This document shows, in pieces, positions 16,300 through 24,350 of a stretch of 64,000 nt of DNA. Under the pieces are notes generated by a model. It was given only the letters and a program-made list of their open reading frames with translations, was not told the origin of the DNA and ran no database searches. Every line of letters begins with the position of its first letter. The first letter of the stretch is position 1. Source of the stretch: JAOUEA01 sp963734685 (GTDB lineage Bacteria > Actinomycetota > UBA4738 > HRBIN12); contig CAVTIC010000001.1 of NCBI GenBank assembly GCA_963734685.1, positions 1,054,001-1,118,000 of the forward strand, written 5' to 3'. The translations under genes and the position numbers were made by a program.

Positions 16300-17444
16300 A
16301 TAGGAGCCTGGCCTGGCCCCAATCTCTGTCCTGTCCGCCCTCCCGGCCGGCACGTGCCACCACCGCCGTCGGTTGGAAGGGGGGGATGGCATGGCCACGA
16401 TGCCACAGGTGGCTCGTTCGGTCACCGTCGGGGTGGACACCCACCGTGACGTGCACGTCGGCGCGGTCGTCGACGTGCTGGGGCAGGTGCTCGGGACAGT
16501 GATGGTGCCGAGCGATGAGGCGGGGTTCCGTGAGCTCGAGCGGTTCGCTCAGGGGTTCGGACCCATCGTCAAGGTCGGCGTGGAAGGGACCGGCGCCTAC
16601 GGGGCCGGGCTGGCTCGGTGGCTCCGCTGCCGAGGCGACGAGGTGATCGAGGTCGATCGCCCCGATCGACGTCTCAGGCGCGCTCAGGGCAAGTCCGATC
16701 CGATCGACGCCTGCTCCGCGGCTCGCCAGGTCCTGTCGGAGCAAGCCCGTAGTGTGCCGAAGACGCGCGACGGAGCGGTGGAGCAGATCCGCGTGCTTCG
16801 GGTGGCCCGCCGCTCGGCGATCCGCTCACGCACGCAGACGATGAACCAGCTGCACAACCTCGTCTTGACGTCTCCGGGGGTGCTGCGACAACAGCTCAGG
16901 GGGCTGTCTGCCGGCGAGCTCGTGCGACGAGCCTCCTCGTTCAGGGCCGGGCCGGTGGACTCACCGATCAGCGCCACGAAGTTCGCGATGCGGGAACTGG
17001 CGCGTCGCCATCGGTTCTTGACCGAGCAGATCGCGGAACTGGATCGTCACCTCGTCCAACTCGTGAGGGAGGAGGCCCCGGGCCTGCTGAGCCTGAGGGG
17101 TGTGGGCACCGACGTCGCTGGGGCACTCCTCGTCACGGCAGGCGACAACCCCGAGCGACTGCGCAGCGAGTCCTCGTTCGCGCATCTGTGCGGGGTGGCG
17201 CCGCTTCCGGCGTCTTCGGGCACCATCACCCGACACCGCCTGAACCGCGGTGGGGACCGATCGGCCAACAACGCTCTGTGGACGATCGTGATGGTGCGGA
17301 TGAGCTGTGACGAGCGCACCAAGGCCTACGTGATGCGCAGATCGGCTGAGGGCAAGACCAAGATGGAGATCATCCGATGCCTCAAGCGCTACGTCGCGAG
17401 GGAGGTGTTCGCCGCAATCACGGCTTGAAGGGAGGCATAGGAGC
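16300..17444 (+). mobile_element. IS110-family insertion sequence (approximate limits)
   Basis: The transposase gene at 16391 is the core. The eight-base sequence ATAGGAGC occurs just upstream (16300-16307) and again just downstream (17437-17444) in the same orientation and is used here as a provisional boundary. IS110 elements lack terminal inverted repeats and make no target duplication, so the true ends need comparison with an empty site. IS110 members carry a bridge RNA in a non-coding end. Only 83 bases lie between the left mark and the start codon, so either the left end is farther upstream (16139-16390 is non-coding) or the RNA lies downstream. Confidence 0.55.
16391..17428 (+). CDS. 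IS110-family transposase (DEDD recombinase)
   Basis: A 345-residue RNA-guided-type recombinase. The RuvC-like N-terminal domain shows the DEDD acidic residues: D16 (GVDTH), E65 (GVEGTG), D103 and D106 (KSDPIDA). The C-terminal Tnp20 domain carries the conserved block SSGTITRHRLNRGGDRSAN with the candidate nucleophile serine. Both domains look intact and there is no frameshift, so the protein may be active. The start at 16391 follows a G-rich ribosome site. An earlier in-frame TTG at 16373 is less likely. Confidence 0.93.
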   Translation: MATMPQVARSVTVGVDTHRDVHVGAVVDVLGQVLGTVMVPSDEAGFRELERFAQGFGPIVKVGVEGTGAYGAGLARWLRCRGDEVIEVDRPDRRLRRAQGKSDPIDACSAARQVLSEQARSVPKTRDGAVEQIRVLRVARRSAIRSRTQTMNQLHNLVLTSPGVLRQQLRGLSAGELVRRASSFRAGPVDSPISATKFAMRELARRHRFLTEQIAELDRHLVQLVREEAPGLLSLRGVGTDVAGALLVTAGDNPERLRSESSFAHLCGVAPLPASSGTITRHRLNRGGDRSANNALWTIVMVRMSCDERTKAYVMRRSAEGKTKMEIIRCLKRYVAREVFAAITA

Positions 17445-17509
17445 ATCACGCGGATGCAAGGGCGGCGACGTCCGGTGTGAGCGGGAGTCTTCGTGGGCTC
17501 AGCGAGGGC

Positions 17510-18580
17510 TTACGGCCGTGCGGGCCAGGAGCCCGCGTCTCTCCAGAGTCGTCTCGCTTCGTTGCCGTGGTAGGGGCTGAAGAGCTCGTCCGTCGCGTCG
17601 ATGCCGAGGCTGGTCACTCCGTTGACGGAACCGAATCCAGTGTCGTCCAACCGGATCAACCATGCTCCTCCGCTCGACCCCCCGGTCATGCTGCAATCGA
17701 TCCCGGTTTGGTCGGGACCCGGCCGCGGGGGGTTCAGGAACCGCTTGGTGCCGTCCTCGCAGGCATAGAGGCGCTGCCCATCGAAGGGTGGAGCGGCCGG
17801 GTAACCGATCGCGGTCCAGGACTGCGACCGGGGCTGGTTCCACGCGATGCCTTGACCGCCGAGAGCGTCGACGATCCGCTCTCCCCCGCGGCGATACATC
17901 ACGGTGGCCGCGACGTCGTACGAGAAGTTGGATCTGGAGAACCAGTCGTCCGTCGTGTACTGCCTCCTCACGACCCATTCTCCGTGGGGACAGGCGCCAT
18001 CGATGTAGGCGGGGCAGAACATCATCCGTTTCGACCACTGCTTCTTCTCGACGACGCAATGGCCCGCTGTCCAGACGAGGGAGCGGTTCCGGCTGTTGAC
18101 CACGGTGGCCGAGCACACGTAGTTGCCGCCGTTCCAGCTGAAGAAGACCTTGCCCTCCGTGAGGGCAGGGGGGAACGCATACTGATCGAGCGGCCAGAAG
18201 TACTCCGTGCCGGCTCCCAGCGGACCTACATGTGGCGCCTGCACCGACGACGGTGGGGTTGCGGGTGGAGAGGCCGGATAGCTTCCCGGTACGCCTTCCG
18301 AAGCGGCAGATGCCCTCATGACCGAGGCGGTCGCGATCCGTTCAGGCACGTCCCACTGATCCGCACGCCGCATCCGGTGGCTCGTCCAGTACTTCCTGAC
18401 CGAACCGATGCTGCTCTTGGGCTGATGGCGAACCTGTACTGCCGAGACGGCGTCGGAGTGCGGCCCGCCGCGAGGCGCTCGTCTCTCCGACCCGGAGCCT
18501 GATCCCGTCATGAACAGAGATGAGAGGATGGTGAGGGAAGCGAGCATCAAGATGCCAACGACTCGTTGGATCGATCGCAT
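17510..18580 (-). CDS. Secreted trypsin-like serine protease
   Basis: A 356-residue exported protease. An N-terminal signal segment (RVVGILMLASLTILSSLFM) is followed by a Pro/Ser-rich linker and a chymotrypsin-fold domain. The catalytic triad is visible as H174 (TAGHC), D222 (YDVAATV) and S303 (GGSSGGAW). Six or more cysteines suggest disulfides outside the cell. Relatives include glutamyl endopeptidase-like and V8-like proteases. The ATG at 18580 has a GGAGGGAGGG ribosome site, which supports it over an upstream frame extension. It follows, on the same strand, the small secreted protein gene, with a hairpin between them. Confidence 0.9.
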   Translation of the reverse strand: MRSIQRVVGILMLASLTILSSLFMTGSGSGSERRAPRGGPHSDAVSAVQVRHQPKSSIGSVRKYWTSHRMRRADQWDVPERIATASVMRASAASEGVPGSYPASPPATPPSSVQAPHVGPLGAGTEYFWPLDQYAFPPALTEGKVFFSWNGGNYVCSATVVNSRNRSLVWTAGHCVVEKKQWSKRMMFCPAYIDGACPHGEWVVRRQYTTDDWFSRSNFSYDVAATVMYRRGGERIVDALGGQGIAWNQPRSQSWTAIGYPAAPPFDGQRLYACEDGTKRFLNPPRPGPDQTGIDCSMTGGSSGGAWLIRLDDTGFGSVNGVTSLGIDATDELFSPYHGNEARRLWRDAGSWPARP

Positions 18581-18608
18581 CGCTACCCTCCCTCCGTCTC
18601 CCCCGATC

Positions 18609-18639
18609 GTTGCGGCCCGGGCTGGGCCCGGGCCGCAAC
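18609..18639 (-). terminator. Perfect 13-pair hairpin between secreted-protein genes
   Basis: Arms 18609-18621 and 18627-18639 are perfectly complementary around a five-base loop. It lies 25 bases downstream of the stop of the small secreted protein gene and upstream of the protease gene, so it probably ends the first transcript. No T tract follows. Confidence 0.75.
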
Positions 18640-18663
18640 GCTCGGTAGGACTAGCCCAACGCC

Positions 18664-19116
18664 TCACGCAACCGGTGGGCACGCCACCTCGAGGTGGAAG
18701 GGCCGCTTGGCGCTCTTGCCTTGCTTGTCGTGCGTCGTCAGGAACACGCCGTTCGGCTCGCCGTTGCGCCCGACCGTGGTGATGATACCGGGCTTCGCGC
18801 TGCCGGTCGAGTTCGTCTTCCCGATCGTGGCGACGTACGTGCAGTTGCGCACGTTGATCGGGAAGATCACCTCGTAGTTGCCTTCCCCGAGACCGGTGCT
18901 GGTCACACCTGAGGTCGTCGAGCGGTCGAGCGTCCCGTCTGGTCCGACCACGGCGCCCATCACGAACGCGTCGACCAGCACCCCTCTGGGCTCCGGCTTC
19001 GCGTCGCTGCCCGAGGTGTTCGGCGCCGCAGCCCCCGCGATCCCCAGTCCCAGGGACCCGGCTGCCACCAGCATGACGGAGACGGCCGCGATCCAGCCGA
19101 TCGTCTTGCTCCGCAT
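18664..19116 (-). CDS. Secreted protein of unknown function
   Basis: A 150-residue protein with a clear signal peptide (positive MRSKTIGW start, then a hydrophobic stretch ending near AGAAAP). The mature part has an alternating hydrophobic pattern typical of beta sheet (YEVIFPINVRNCTYVATIG) and two cysteines that could form a disulfide. I do not recognise a family. The ATG at 19116 has a GGAGGGGG ribosome site. It is separated from the downstream protease gene by a strong hairpin, so the two may be transcribed independently. Confidence 0.7.
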   Translation of the reverse strand: MRSKTIGWIAAVSVMLVAAGSLGLGIAGAAAPNTSGSDAKPEPRGVLVDAFVMGAVVGPDGTLDRSTTSGVTSTGLGEGNYEVIFPINVRNCTYVATIGKTNSTGSAKPGIITTVGRNGEPNGVFLTTHDKQGKSAKRPFHLEVACPPVA

Positions 19117-19288
19117 CTTCCCCCTCCTTCCGTCGGTACCTCGCACCCTAGCCCATCGAGCCGGGACGGGTTGCTGCGGAAAGGTGACCTGGGGATGGCC
19201 GGTCGGCGTCGCTTGCGTGACCAGTTCGTGCGACTTCGGCGCGAGCCGATATCAGCGGTGTGAGGGATCGAGGGGAGTCGAGGTCCCG

Positions 19289-19648
19289 TCAGGCCTTGGG
19301 CTCGTCTCCTGGTTCTTCTGGGGGTTGCTCTCCGCGGGGAGTGTTTCCCGAGCGGATGCCTTCGGTGGCTTCGTTGACGGTGGCGGTGATGGCGTCGCCG
19401 ATCGCGCTGACGGCGTCGGTGAGATCCCTCTTCGCCTGATCGTCGCGAAGGGTGGCGCCGAGCGCGGTGAACCCGCGTGAGAGCTCGTCCATCAGCTCCT
19501 TCGCCGCCCGTTGGAGCTCGCGCTGCGTCTCCTCGGCCTCGCCGGCCTCGGTCGATCCGGCTTCCCGGTACCGATCCGCGACACGACGTCCCCACGACCC
19601 GAACTTCTCGCCCACGTCGCTCCATGCCTGCTTCGCACTGTCTGCCAT
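19289..19648 (-). CDS. Small acidic helical protein
   Basis: A 119-residue, highly charged protein with no cysteine and no membrane segment. It begins MADSAKQAWSDVGEKFGSWG, and its middle (AEETQRELQRAAKELMDELSRGF) is predicted to be amphipathic helix or coiled coil. The pattern resembles small actinobacterial stress or histone-like helical proteins, but no family can be named. GGAGGGG six bases ahead of ATG 19648 fixes the start. It begins 14 bases after the stop of the BNR-repeat gene, so it is probably third in a MoaD-BNR-this gene unit. Confidence 0.65.
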   Translation of the reverse strand: MADSAKQAWSDVGEKFGSWGRRVADRYREAGSTEAGEAEETQRELQRAAKELMDELSRGFTALGATLRDDQAKRDLTDAVSAIGDAITATVNEATEGIRSGNTPRGEQPPEEPGDEPKA

Positions 19649-19662
19649 CGAGATCCCCTCCT

Positions 19663-20763
19663 CTATGCGACGCGAACGCTCGTGACCGGGGCGAGGCGCT
19701 CGTGCACCTGGAACCACGACGCGCCCGCGTCGGGCGAGCCGAAGACATCACCGCTCGTGGCGCCGAAGAACAACTGCATGCCTGCGCCTTCGCCGGTCGC
19801 CCCGAAGGCCTGGCGCAACACGGTGAGGTAGGCCTCCGTCGCCGGAAGCCCATCGCCGCGCGCCGTCCACGTCGACCCGGCGTCGCGGGTCTCGTACACG
19901 CGCACCTCGGCGTCGGGAGTCACGCGGTCGACGTCGGCGACCAGCGGGATCACGAAGGCGCTGTCGGCGTCGGCGGGGTCGACCACCAACGGGAACCCGA
20001 ATCCGCTCGGCAGCCCGGCGCGGATCTCGTTCCAGCTCGAGCCCTCGTCGTCGCTACGGTAGACGTTGCCGTGGAACTGCATGAACAGCCGCTCGGGCCG
20101 GGCCGGCGCCCGGTGCATGTTGTGCACGCAGAGCACGTTGGTGCCCTCGCGGGCTTCCTCGGGCATGTACTCGGGCACGAGGCCCGTGAATCCGGTGCGC
20201 CAGGTCTGTCCGCCGTCCTCGGTGATCCACACCCCCGCGGCGCTCACGCCGACGGCCAGGCACTCGGGATCGCCTGGCCAGGGGCAGATCGAGTGCAGCG
20301 CGAGCCCGCCGGCACCGGGCTGCCAGTCGCCGGCCTGGTGCTCCTTCCAGAGGGACTCGTTGAGCGACCATGACTCGCCGTCGTCGGTCGAGACGAACAG
20401 CGCCGCCGGCGCGACGCCCGCGTAGAGCACGCCGTCGGCCTCGCCCGGCGTGATCACCCAGATGCGCTCGAGCGTGGTCGTCTCGCCCTGCGAGCCTTCG
20501 GAGCCTTCGGAGCCGCCCTCAGGGAAGACCGGCCCGGTCGCTTGGGTCCACTGGCCGGTCGGGTCGTCGGTGTACATCAGCCGCGGCCCGTAGAACCCCG
20601 ACGTGTGGCTCGCGAAATACCGGCCGGTGCGCGGGTCGCGCATCGCGTATTCCACGACGTCGCCGGGGAAGGCGCGGGTCGCGATCTCGAACGGCTCGCC
20701 GGCCGCAGGGTCGCCCCGCAGTACGAACAGGCCTTTCTTGGTGCCGACCAGCAACTCAGTCAT
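19663..20763 (-). CDS. BNR/sortilin-type beta-propeller protein
   Basis: A 366-residue protein with at least five Asp-box (BNR) repeats: STDDGESW, TEDGGQTW, SDDEGSSW, ETRDAGSTW and SPDAGASW. These turn motifs define a sialidase/Vps10-like propeller. The catalytic arginines and the nucleophile tyrosine of true sialidases are not evident, so an enzymatic role should not be assumed. There is no signal peptide, so it should act in the cytoplasm. It begins four bases after the MoaD/ThiS-like gene, and tight coupling of these two families suggests a shared task, possibly sulfur-carrier or cofactor related. Confidence 0.83.
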   Translation of the reverse strand: MTELLVGTKKGLFVLRGDPAAGEPFEIATRAFPGDVVEYAMRDPRTGRYFASHTSGFYGPRLMYTDDPTGQWTQATGPVFPEGGSEGSEGSQGETTTLERIWVITPGEADGVLYAGVAPAALFVSTDDGESWSLNESLWKEHQAGDWQPGAGGLALHSICPWPGDPECLAVGVSAAGVWITEDGGQTWRTGFTGLVPEYMPEEAREGTNVLCVHNMHRAPARPERLFMQFHGNVYRSDDEGSSWNEIRAGLPSGFGFPLVVDPADADSAFVIPLVADVDRVTPDAEVRVYETRDAGSTWTARGDGLPATEAYLTVLRQAFGATGEGAGMQLFFGATSGDVFGSPDAGASWFQVHERLAPVTSVRVA

Positions 20764-20767
20764 GCGC

Positions 20768-21028
20768 TCATCCTCCCGAGATCGACGGGAGCACCTGCAA
20801 CACGTCGGCCGGTGCGACGGGCGAGTCCTCCCTGGTGCGTTCTCCGTTCAGGAACACGTTCACGTGCGGACGGACCCGGCCCTGCTCGTCGAGGATCCAA
20901 CCCACGATCGGCGGATGGCGCGACTCGAGCTCGCGCAACACCTCGCCCACGGTCGCACCGGGGAGATCGTGCCGTGCGTCGCCCCCCGCGCGCTGGGACA
21001 GGGGCGCTCTGAGCGTCACCACCGCCAT
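20768..21028 (-). CDS. MoaD/ThiS family sulfur-carrier protein
   Basis: An 86-residue ubiquitin-like protein ending in the diagnostic Gly-Gly (LPSISGG). The beta-grasp pattern (VVTLRAPLSQRAGG ... VNVFLNGERTREDSPVAPADVLQVLP) fits MoaD/ThiS/CysO carriers, which are adenylated and thiocarboxylated at the terminal glycine and donate sulfur for molybdopterin, thiamine or cysteine synthesis. No activating E1-like enzyme (MoeB/ThiF) is present in the window, so its target pathway is open. It is the first gene of the unit with the BNR propeller gene. Confidence 0.88.
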   Translation of the reverse strand: MAVVTLRAPLSQRAGGDARHDLPGATVGEVLRELESRHPPIVGWILDEQGRVRPHVNVFLNGERTREDSPVAPADVLQVLPSISGG

Positions 21029-21097
21029 ACCGTCGAGCCTATCGCGGGTCGCGGACGGGCGCGCTTGCGGTTCCTTGCCACTCGCCCGCGGCGAACC

Positions 21098-21736
21098 TCA
21101 GCGTCGGGGCGCGACCGGCTGACGGATGATCGTGCGCATGCGCGCCGGCGCCGTGCGCTGCGGGTCGGTGAGGTAGACCTCGTGGTGCTTGCCGACCGGC
21201 ATGAACCCCTCCCGCTTCACGAAGTCGTACAGACGCTCGAGGGTCGGGCGCTCGGCCGCGAACGGCCCGCGGTGCAGCACCTGGGCGCTCGACCCTTCGT
21301 CGAACGCTTCGAAACGCACCAGGTCGAGCGCGGGGAGCTGCTTCCGGCCGTGCACGACAGCGGTCGTCTCGGCCACCAGATCGGGCGTGACCATCGCCGG
21401 CTGGGCCACCATGAGGGTCCAGTCCCAGTCGGACTTGTCGTCGAAATCCCAGACCCGGGCGTTCGGGATCCACCAGAGCCCTTCCAGAGGCATGACGGCG
21501 TAGTCGATGCCGCCGGGGAGCTTGCGCAGGCGGAACTTCAGTGCGTACGCGACCGCGTACAACGCCTCGACCGCGTCCTTGAACGCCTTCGACCCGTTCG
21601 GGTCGCCGTGGCCGTCGACCATCAGGTAAGAGATCGTCGGCACTTCGACCAACGCGGGCTGCTCATGGGCGTCGTAGAGGTCGCCCAACTCGCGTCGGTA
21701 GTCCACCTTGGGCACCTTCGTCGCCGTGACCACCAT
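21098..21736 (-). CDS. GyrI-like small-molecule-binding domain protein
   Basis: A 212-residue protein of the GyrI-like/SOUL-related family (YVDG...GDP and GGIDYAVMPLEGLWW segments). These domains bind hydrophobic ligands or act as cyclic-dinucleotide or drug-responsive modules, often linked to MerR or AraC regulators; here it is free-standing. Function is not known. The ATG at 21736 has an AGGAGGTG ribosome site and gives the usual short N terminus before VDYRREL. It is on the same strand as the MoaD gene, 69 bases upstream of that gene's start, so weak co-transcription is possible. Confidence 0.75.
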   Translation of the reverse strand: MVVTATKVPKVDYRRELGDLYDAHEQPALVEVPTISYLMVDGHGDPNGSKAFKDAVEALYAVAYALKFRLRKLPGGIDYAVMPLEGLWWIPNARVWDFDDKSDWDWTLMVAQPAMVTPDLVAETTAVVHGRKQLPALDLVRFEAFDEGSSAQVLHRGPFAAERPTLERLYDFVKREGFMPVGKHHEVYLTDPQRTAPARMRTIIRQPVAPRR

Positions 21737-21856
21737 GACGCACCTCCTTCTCACCCCCATGCGTACACCTGCCGGGGGGTGGGTGGACGGGGCCGGGGGT
21801 CCCGGGACGTGCGGGCCGCCTCTCCGCTCGGGGTGGGGGCCGGGGGGACGGTCTGG

Positions 21857-22627
21857 TCAGACGGGCCTGCGGGCGAGGAAGCCCTCGGCTCCGACGCTGT
21901 CCTCGTCGTCGTAGCCGGTGCCCACCGAGCGCGCATCGACGAAGCCGACCTCGGCGAGTAGCTCGGGCCAGGTGGCCCTCGGGAAGAGTCCGAGCGTGTG
22001 GCGATCGGTGGACGAGCGGACCGTGCCGTCGGCCTCGCGGAGCAGGTAGGCGAAGTCGTCGATGTACCAGGTGTCGTCTGGGTCGGGGTCCCATCGCCAC
22101 TGCAGGTAGCGAAGGGCCCGAGGGTCGGCTGGATCGGTGGCGTCGTGGCCGCCGTGGTCGGTCTCGTCGGTGTAGGTCTCGCGCACGTGGTCGGGTTCGA
22201 ACAGCGCGGCACCGCCGGGACGTAGGTGGGTGAACGCGGTCTCGAACGCCGCGCGGAGGTCGGTCTCGGTCGTGAGGTAGCTGATCGCGTCGTGGACGAA
22301 GACGGCGTCGAACGTGCGGGTGAGGCGCAGGGTGCGCATGTCGCCCTCGATGTGTTCACACTCCGGGTTGATCGTGCGGCTCAGCGCGAGCATCTCGGGG
22401 GAGAGGTCGGTGAGCGTGAGGATCGCATGTGCCTTCATGTGGAACGCGTTGTTCCCACCGCCCGAGCCGAGCTCGAGGATCGTCGCCGGCGGTTCGCCGA
22501 TCGCCTCGCCGAGCACCACGAGCCCGTGGGCGGCGCCGGGCGCGTACTCCTCGGGGGCCGTGAGCAGATGGAACCACGGCGCCAGGTCCGTGTAGAGATG
22601 GGGCTGCTCGTCACGCATCGCGGTCAT
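21857..22627 (-). CDS. SAM-dependent class I methyltransferase
   Basis: A 256-residue methyltransferase with a Rossmann core. Motif I (ILELGSGGGNNAFH) begins near residue 50. An acidic loop (LTDLSPEML) binds the ribose, and motif IV (DAVFVHDAISYL) follows. Substrate is unknown. The start codon overlaps the stop of the upstream phosphatase-superfamily gene as ATGA at 22627-22624, which suggests translational coupling and makes it the last gene of the sigma-factor operon. An alternative upstream start would give 263 residues. Confidence 0.86.
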   Translation of the reverse strand: MTAMRDEQPHLYTDLAPWFHLLTAPEEYAPGAAHGLVVLGEAIGEPPATILELGSGGGNNAFHMKAHAILTLTDLSPEMLALSRTINPECEHIEGDMRTLRLTRTFDAVFVHDAISYLTTETDLRAAFETAFTHLRPGGAALFEPDHVRETYTDETDHGGHDATDPADPRALRYLQWRWDPDPDDTWYIDDFAYLLREADGTVRSSTDRHTLGLFPRATWPELLAEVGFVDARSVGTGYDDEDSVGAEGFLARRPV

Positions 22628-24339
22628 CCGCGGACGGGGGGCAGGCACGTGAGCCCGTCGAAGTCGCGCGTCGGGAACGCCGCCGAGAAGGCCTGAGCGT
22701 CGGGGTCGCCCTGGAACTCGGTGCCGGCCGCCAGCTCTCCGCGCGTGGCCGAGGCCAGCGCCGCCGCCACATCGTCGATCGAGTAGCCGTTGTCAGCGAG
22801 CGCCTGCTCGTCCATCCAGATCTGGGTGGGACGGGCCCGCACGACCACCTGGGGGCCGCCGGGCTCGGCGAAGCGTTGCTCGATGAACGTGGTGAGGGCG
22901 GTGATGCCGATCGAGAGCGCCCCCGAGACGGCCGGGTCGTACTGGTGACCGTGATCGGCCGTGAGCACCATGGCCCACTCGCCTCGTCCGACCTCCTGGT
23001 CGAGGAAGCCCACCAGGTTGGCGAGCGAGTCATCCTGCCAGCGGAGCGTCTGGCCCATCTCCTCGCCGTTCACGCTGAAGATGTGTCCGACGGAGTCCAC
23101 CGCCTTCAGGTTCACGTAGAGCAGGTCGGGTGTCCCATCGGCACCGAAACCCTCGCGGCGGATCACTTCCTCGACGATGCGCGTCTGGTACGGGGTGCGT
23201 GCCGGCGTCTGGAACCCCTGCTCGAGCGCGTCGAAGGGGTAATCGCCCCAGGCCTGGTCGACGACGCCGTCTTCCTGGTCGAGCCTCGCCAGGTCCCGTT
23301 CGATGCCGGGCACCTCGTTCACGTAGTCGGGCATCTCGAAGTAGGGCGCCATGCCGGTGGTGAGCTGCCACGTCGAACCCTCGTCGCCGCCGGTGCTCGC
23401 CTGCTCCTGCTCGCGCATGATCGCGAGGTCGGTGTCGCCGCCTTCCCAGAGCGAGCCGTGACCGACCATGCCGGTGTGCGCCCCCAGCGTGGAGATCACC
23501 CCGACGAGCGGCTCGTTGCCGTGCGCGACGTCGTAGAGGTCGGCGAGGGTCGGCAGCAACAGCGTGCCGGGGCCGTCTTCCTGCGGCTTGTCGATCGAGC
23601 CGTCGATCTCCTGGTACAGGTCGATCACGCCGTGACGGCGCGGGAAGGCGCCGGTGCCGATCGTGGCATGCGTGGGCGGCGTGTTCGAGGGCGAGGAGCC
23701 GATCTCTGCATCGTCGAACCAGACACCGTCGTCGATCATGCTCGCGAGGAACGGCCAGTCGTCGGGCCACTGGTCGAGCACGTTCCGTCCTGCGCCGTCC
23801 CACACGAGCGTCAGCAGCAGCTTCGGCGGGTCGGCACGCTCGGCGTCGGGCAGCAGCGCCCTGGTGAGCTCGTGGCCGTCGGGCGCGTCGAAGCCGAAGT
23901 CGAGCATCGAGGCGTTCGTGGGGGCGATGTCGGCCAGCGTTGCCCGGCCGTCGATGCGGCCGAGCGCGGGCACGCGTCCGGGTCCGTAGAAGAAGAGCGG
24001 CACCTCCTGCACGTAGTCCCATGGACCGGCGTGGCTGAGCCCCCCGCCCACGTAGTCGGGCTCGGCCGCCACGATCTGGATGTCGCCGCTGGCGTCGGCC
24101 CGGGTTCCCTGCCAGACGCGCAGCAGCTCCCGCCGGGGGAGGTCGCAGGCCGTGGAGGACGAGGACGTCGTCGTTCCGCTCGCGCCCGTCGAGGGGATCG
24201 GCGTGGTGGCCTCGCTCTGCTCACCGTCGGAGGCGAGCTGCGTGGCGAGCACGCCGACCAGCCCGACGACGAGGAGGAGGCCGATCACGCGGACCCAGCC
24301 GGGGGTCGATCGCGAGGAAGTTCGTCCGGTGTCGGTCAC
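22624..24339 (-). CDS. Membrane-anchored alkaline-phosphatase superfamily phosphodiesterase
   Basis: A 571-residue protein with one N-terminal membrane segment (about 15-34), a Ser/Thr-rich linker and a large extracytoplasmic domain of the nucleotide pyrophosphatase/phosphodiesterase type. The metal-binding Asp is D181 (TLVWDGAGRN), the nucleophile threonine is probably T220 (NTPPTHATIGTG), and the C-terminal metal ligands are in DSVGHIF and TADHGHQ. Substrates could be phosphodiesters in the envelope or nucleotides. The start is taken at GTG 24339, 11 bases after the upstream stop. No good ribosome site was found, so the start is uncertain by a few codons. Confidence 0.84.
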   Translation of the reverse strand: MTDTGRTSSRSTPGWVRVIGLLLVVGLVGVLATQLASDGEQSEATTPIPSTGASGTTTSSSSTACDLPRRELLRVWQGTRADASGDIQIVAAEPDYVGGGLSHAGPWDYVQEVPLFFYGPGRVPALGRIDGRATLADIAPTNASMLDFGFDAPDGHELTRALLPDAERADPPKLLLTLVWDGAGRNVLDQWPDDWPFLASMIDDGVWFDDAEIGSSPSNTPPTHATIGTGAFPRRHGVIDLYQEIDGSIDKPQEDGPGTLLLPTLADLYDVAHGNEPLVGVISTLGAHTGMVGHGSLWEGGDTDLAIMREQEQASTGGDEGSTWQLTTGMAPYFEMPDYVNEVPGIERDLARLDQEDGVVDQAWGDYPFDALEQGFQTPARTPYQTRIVEEVIRREGFGADGTPDLLYVNLKAVDSVGHIFSVNGEEMGQTLRWQDDSLANLVGFLDQEVGRGEWAMVLTADHGHQYDPAVSGALSIGITALTTFIEQRFAEPGGPQVVVRARPTQIWMDEQALADNGYSIDDVAAALASATRGELAAGTEFQGDPDAQAFSAAFPTRDFDGLTCLPPVRG

Positions 24340-24350
24340 GGAGGTGAAGC

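Noticed and set aside
15600..16390. Bridge RNA of the IS110 element at 15703-15841
   Set aside because: A separate gene on the opposite strand lies between this structure and the transposase, and the distance is too large.
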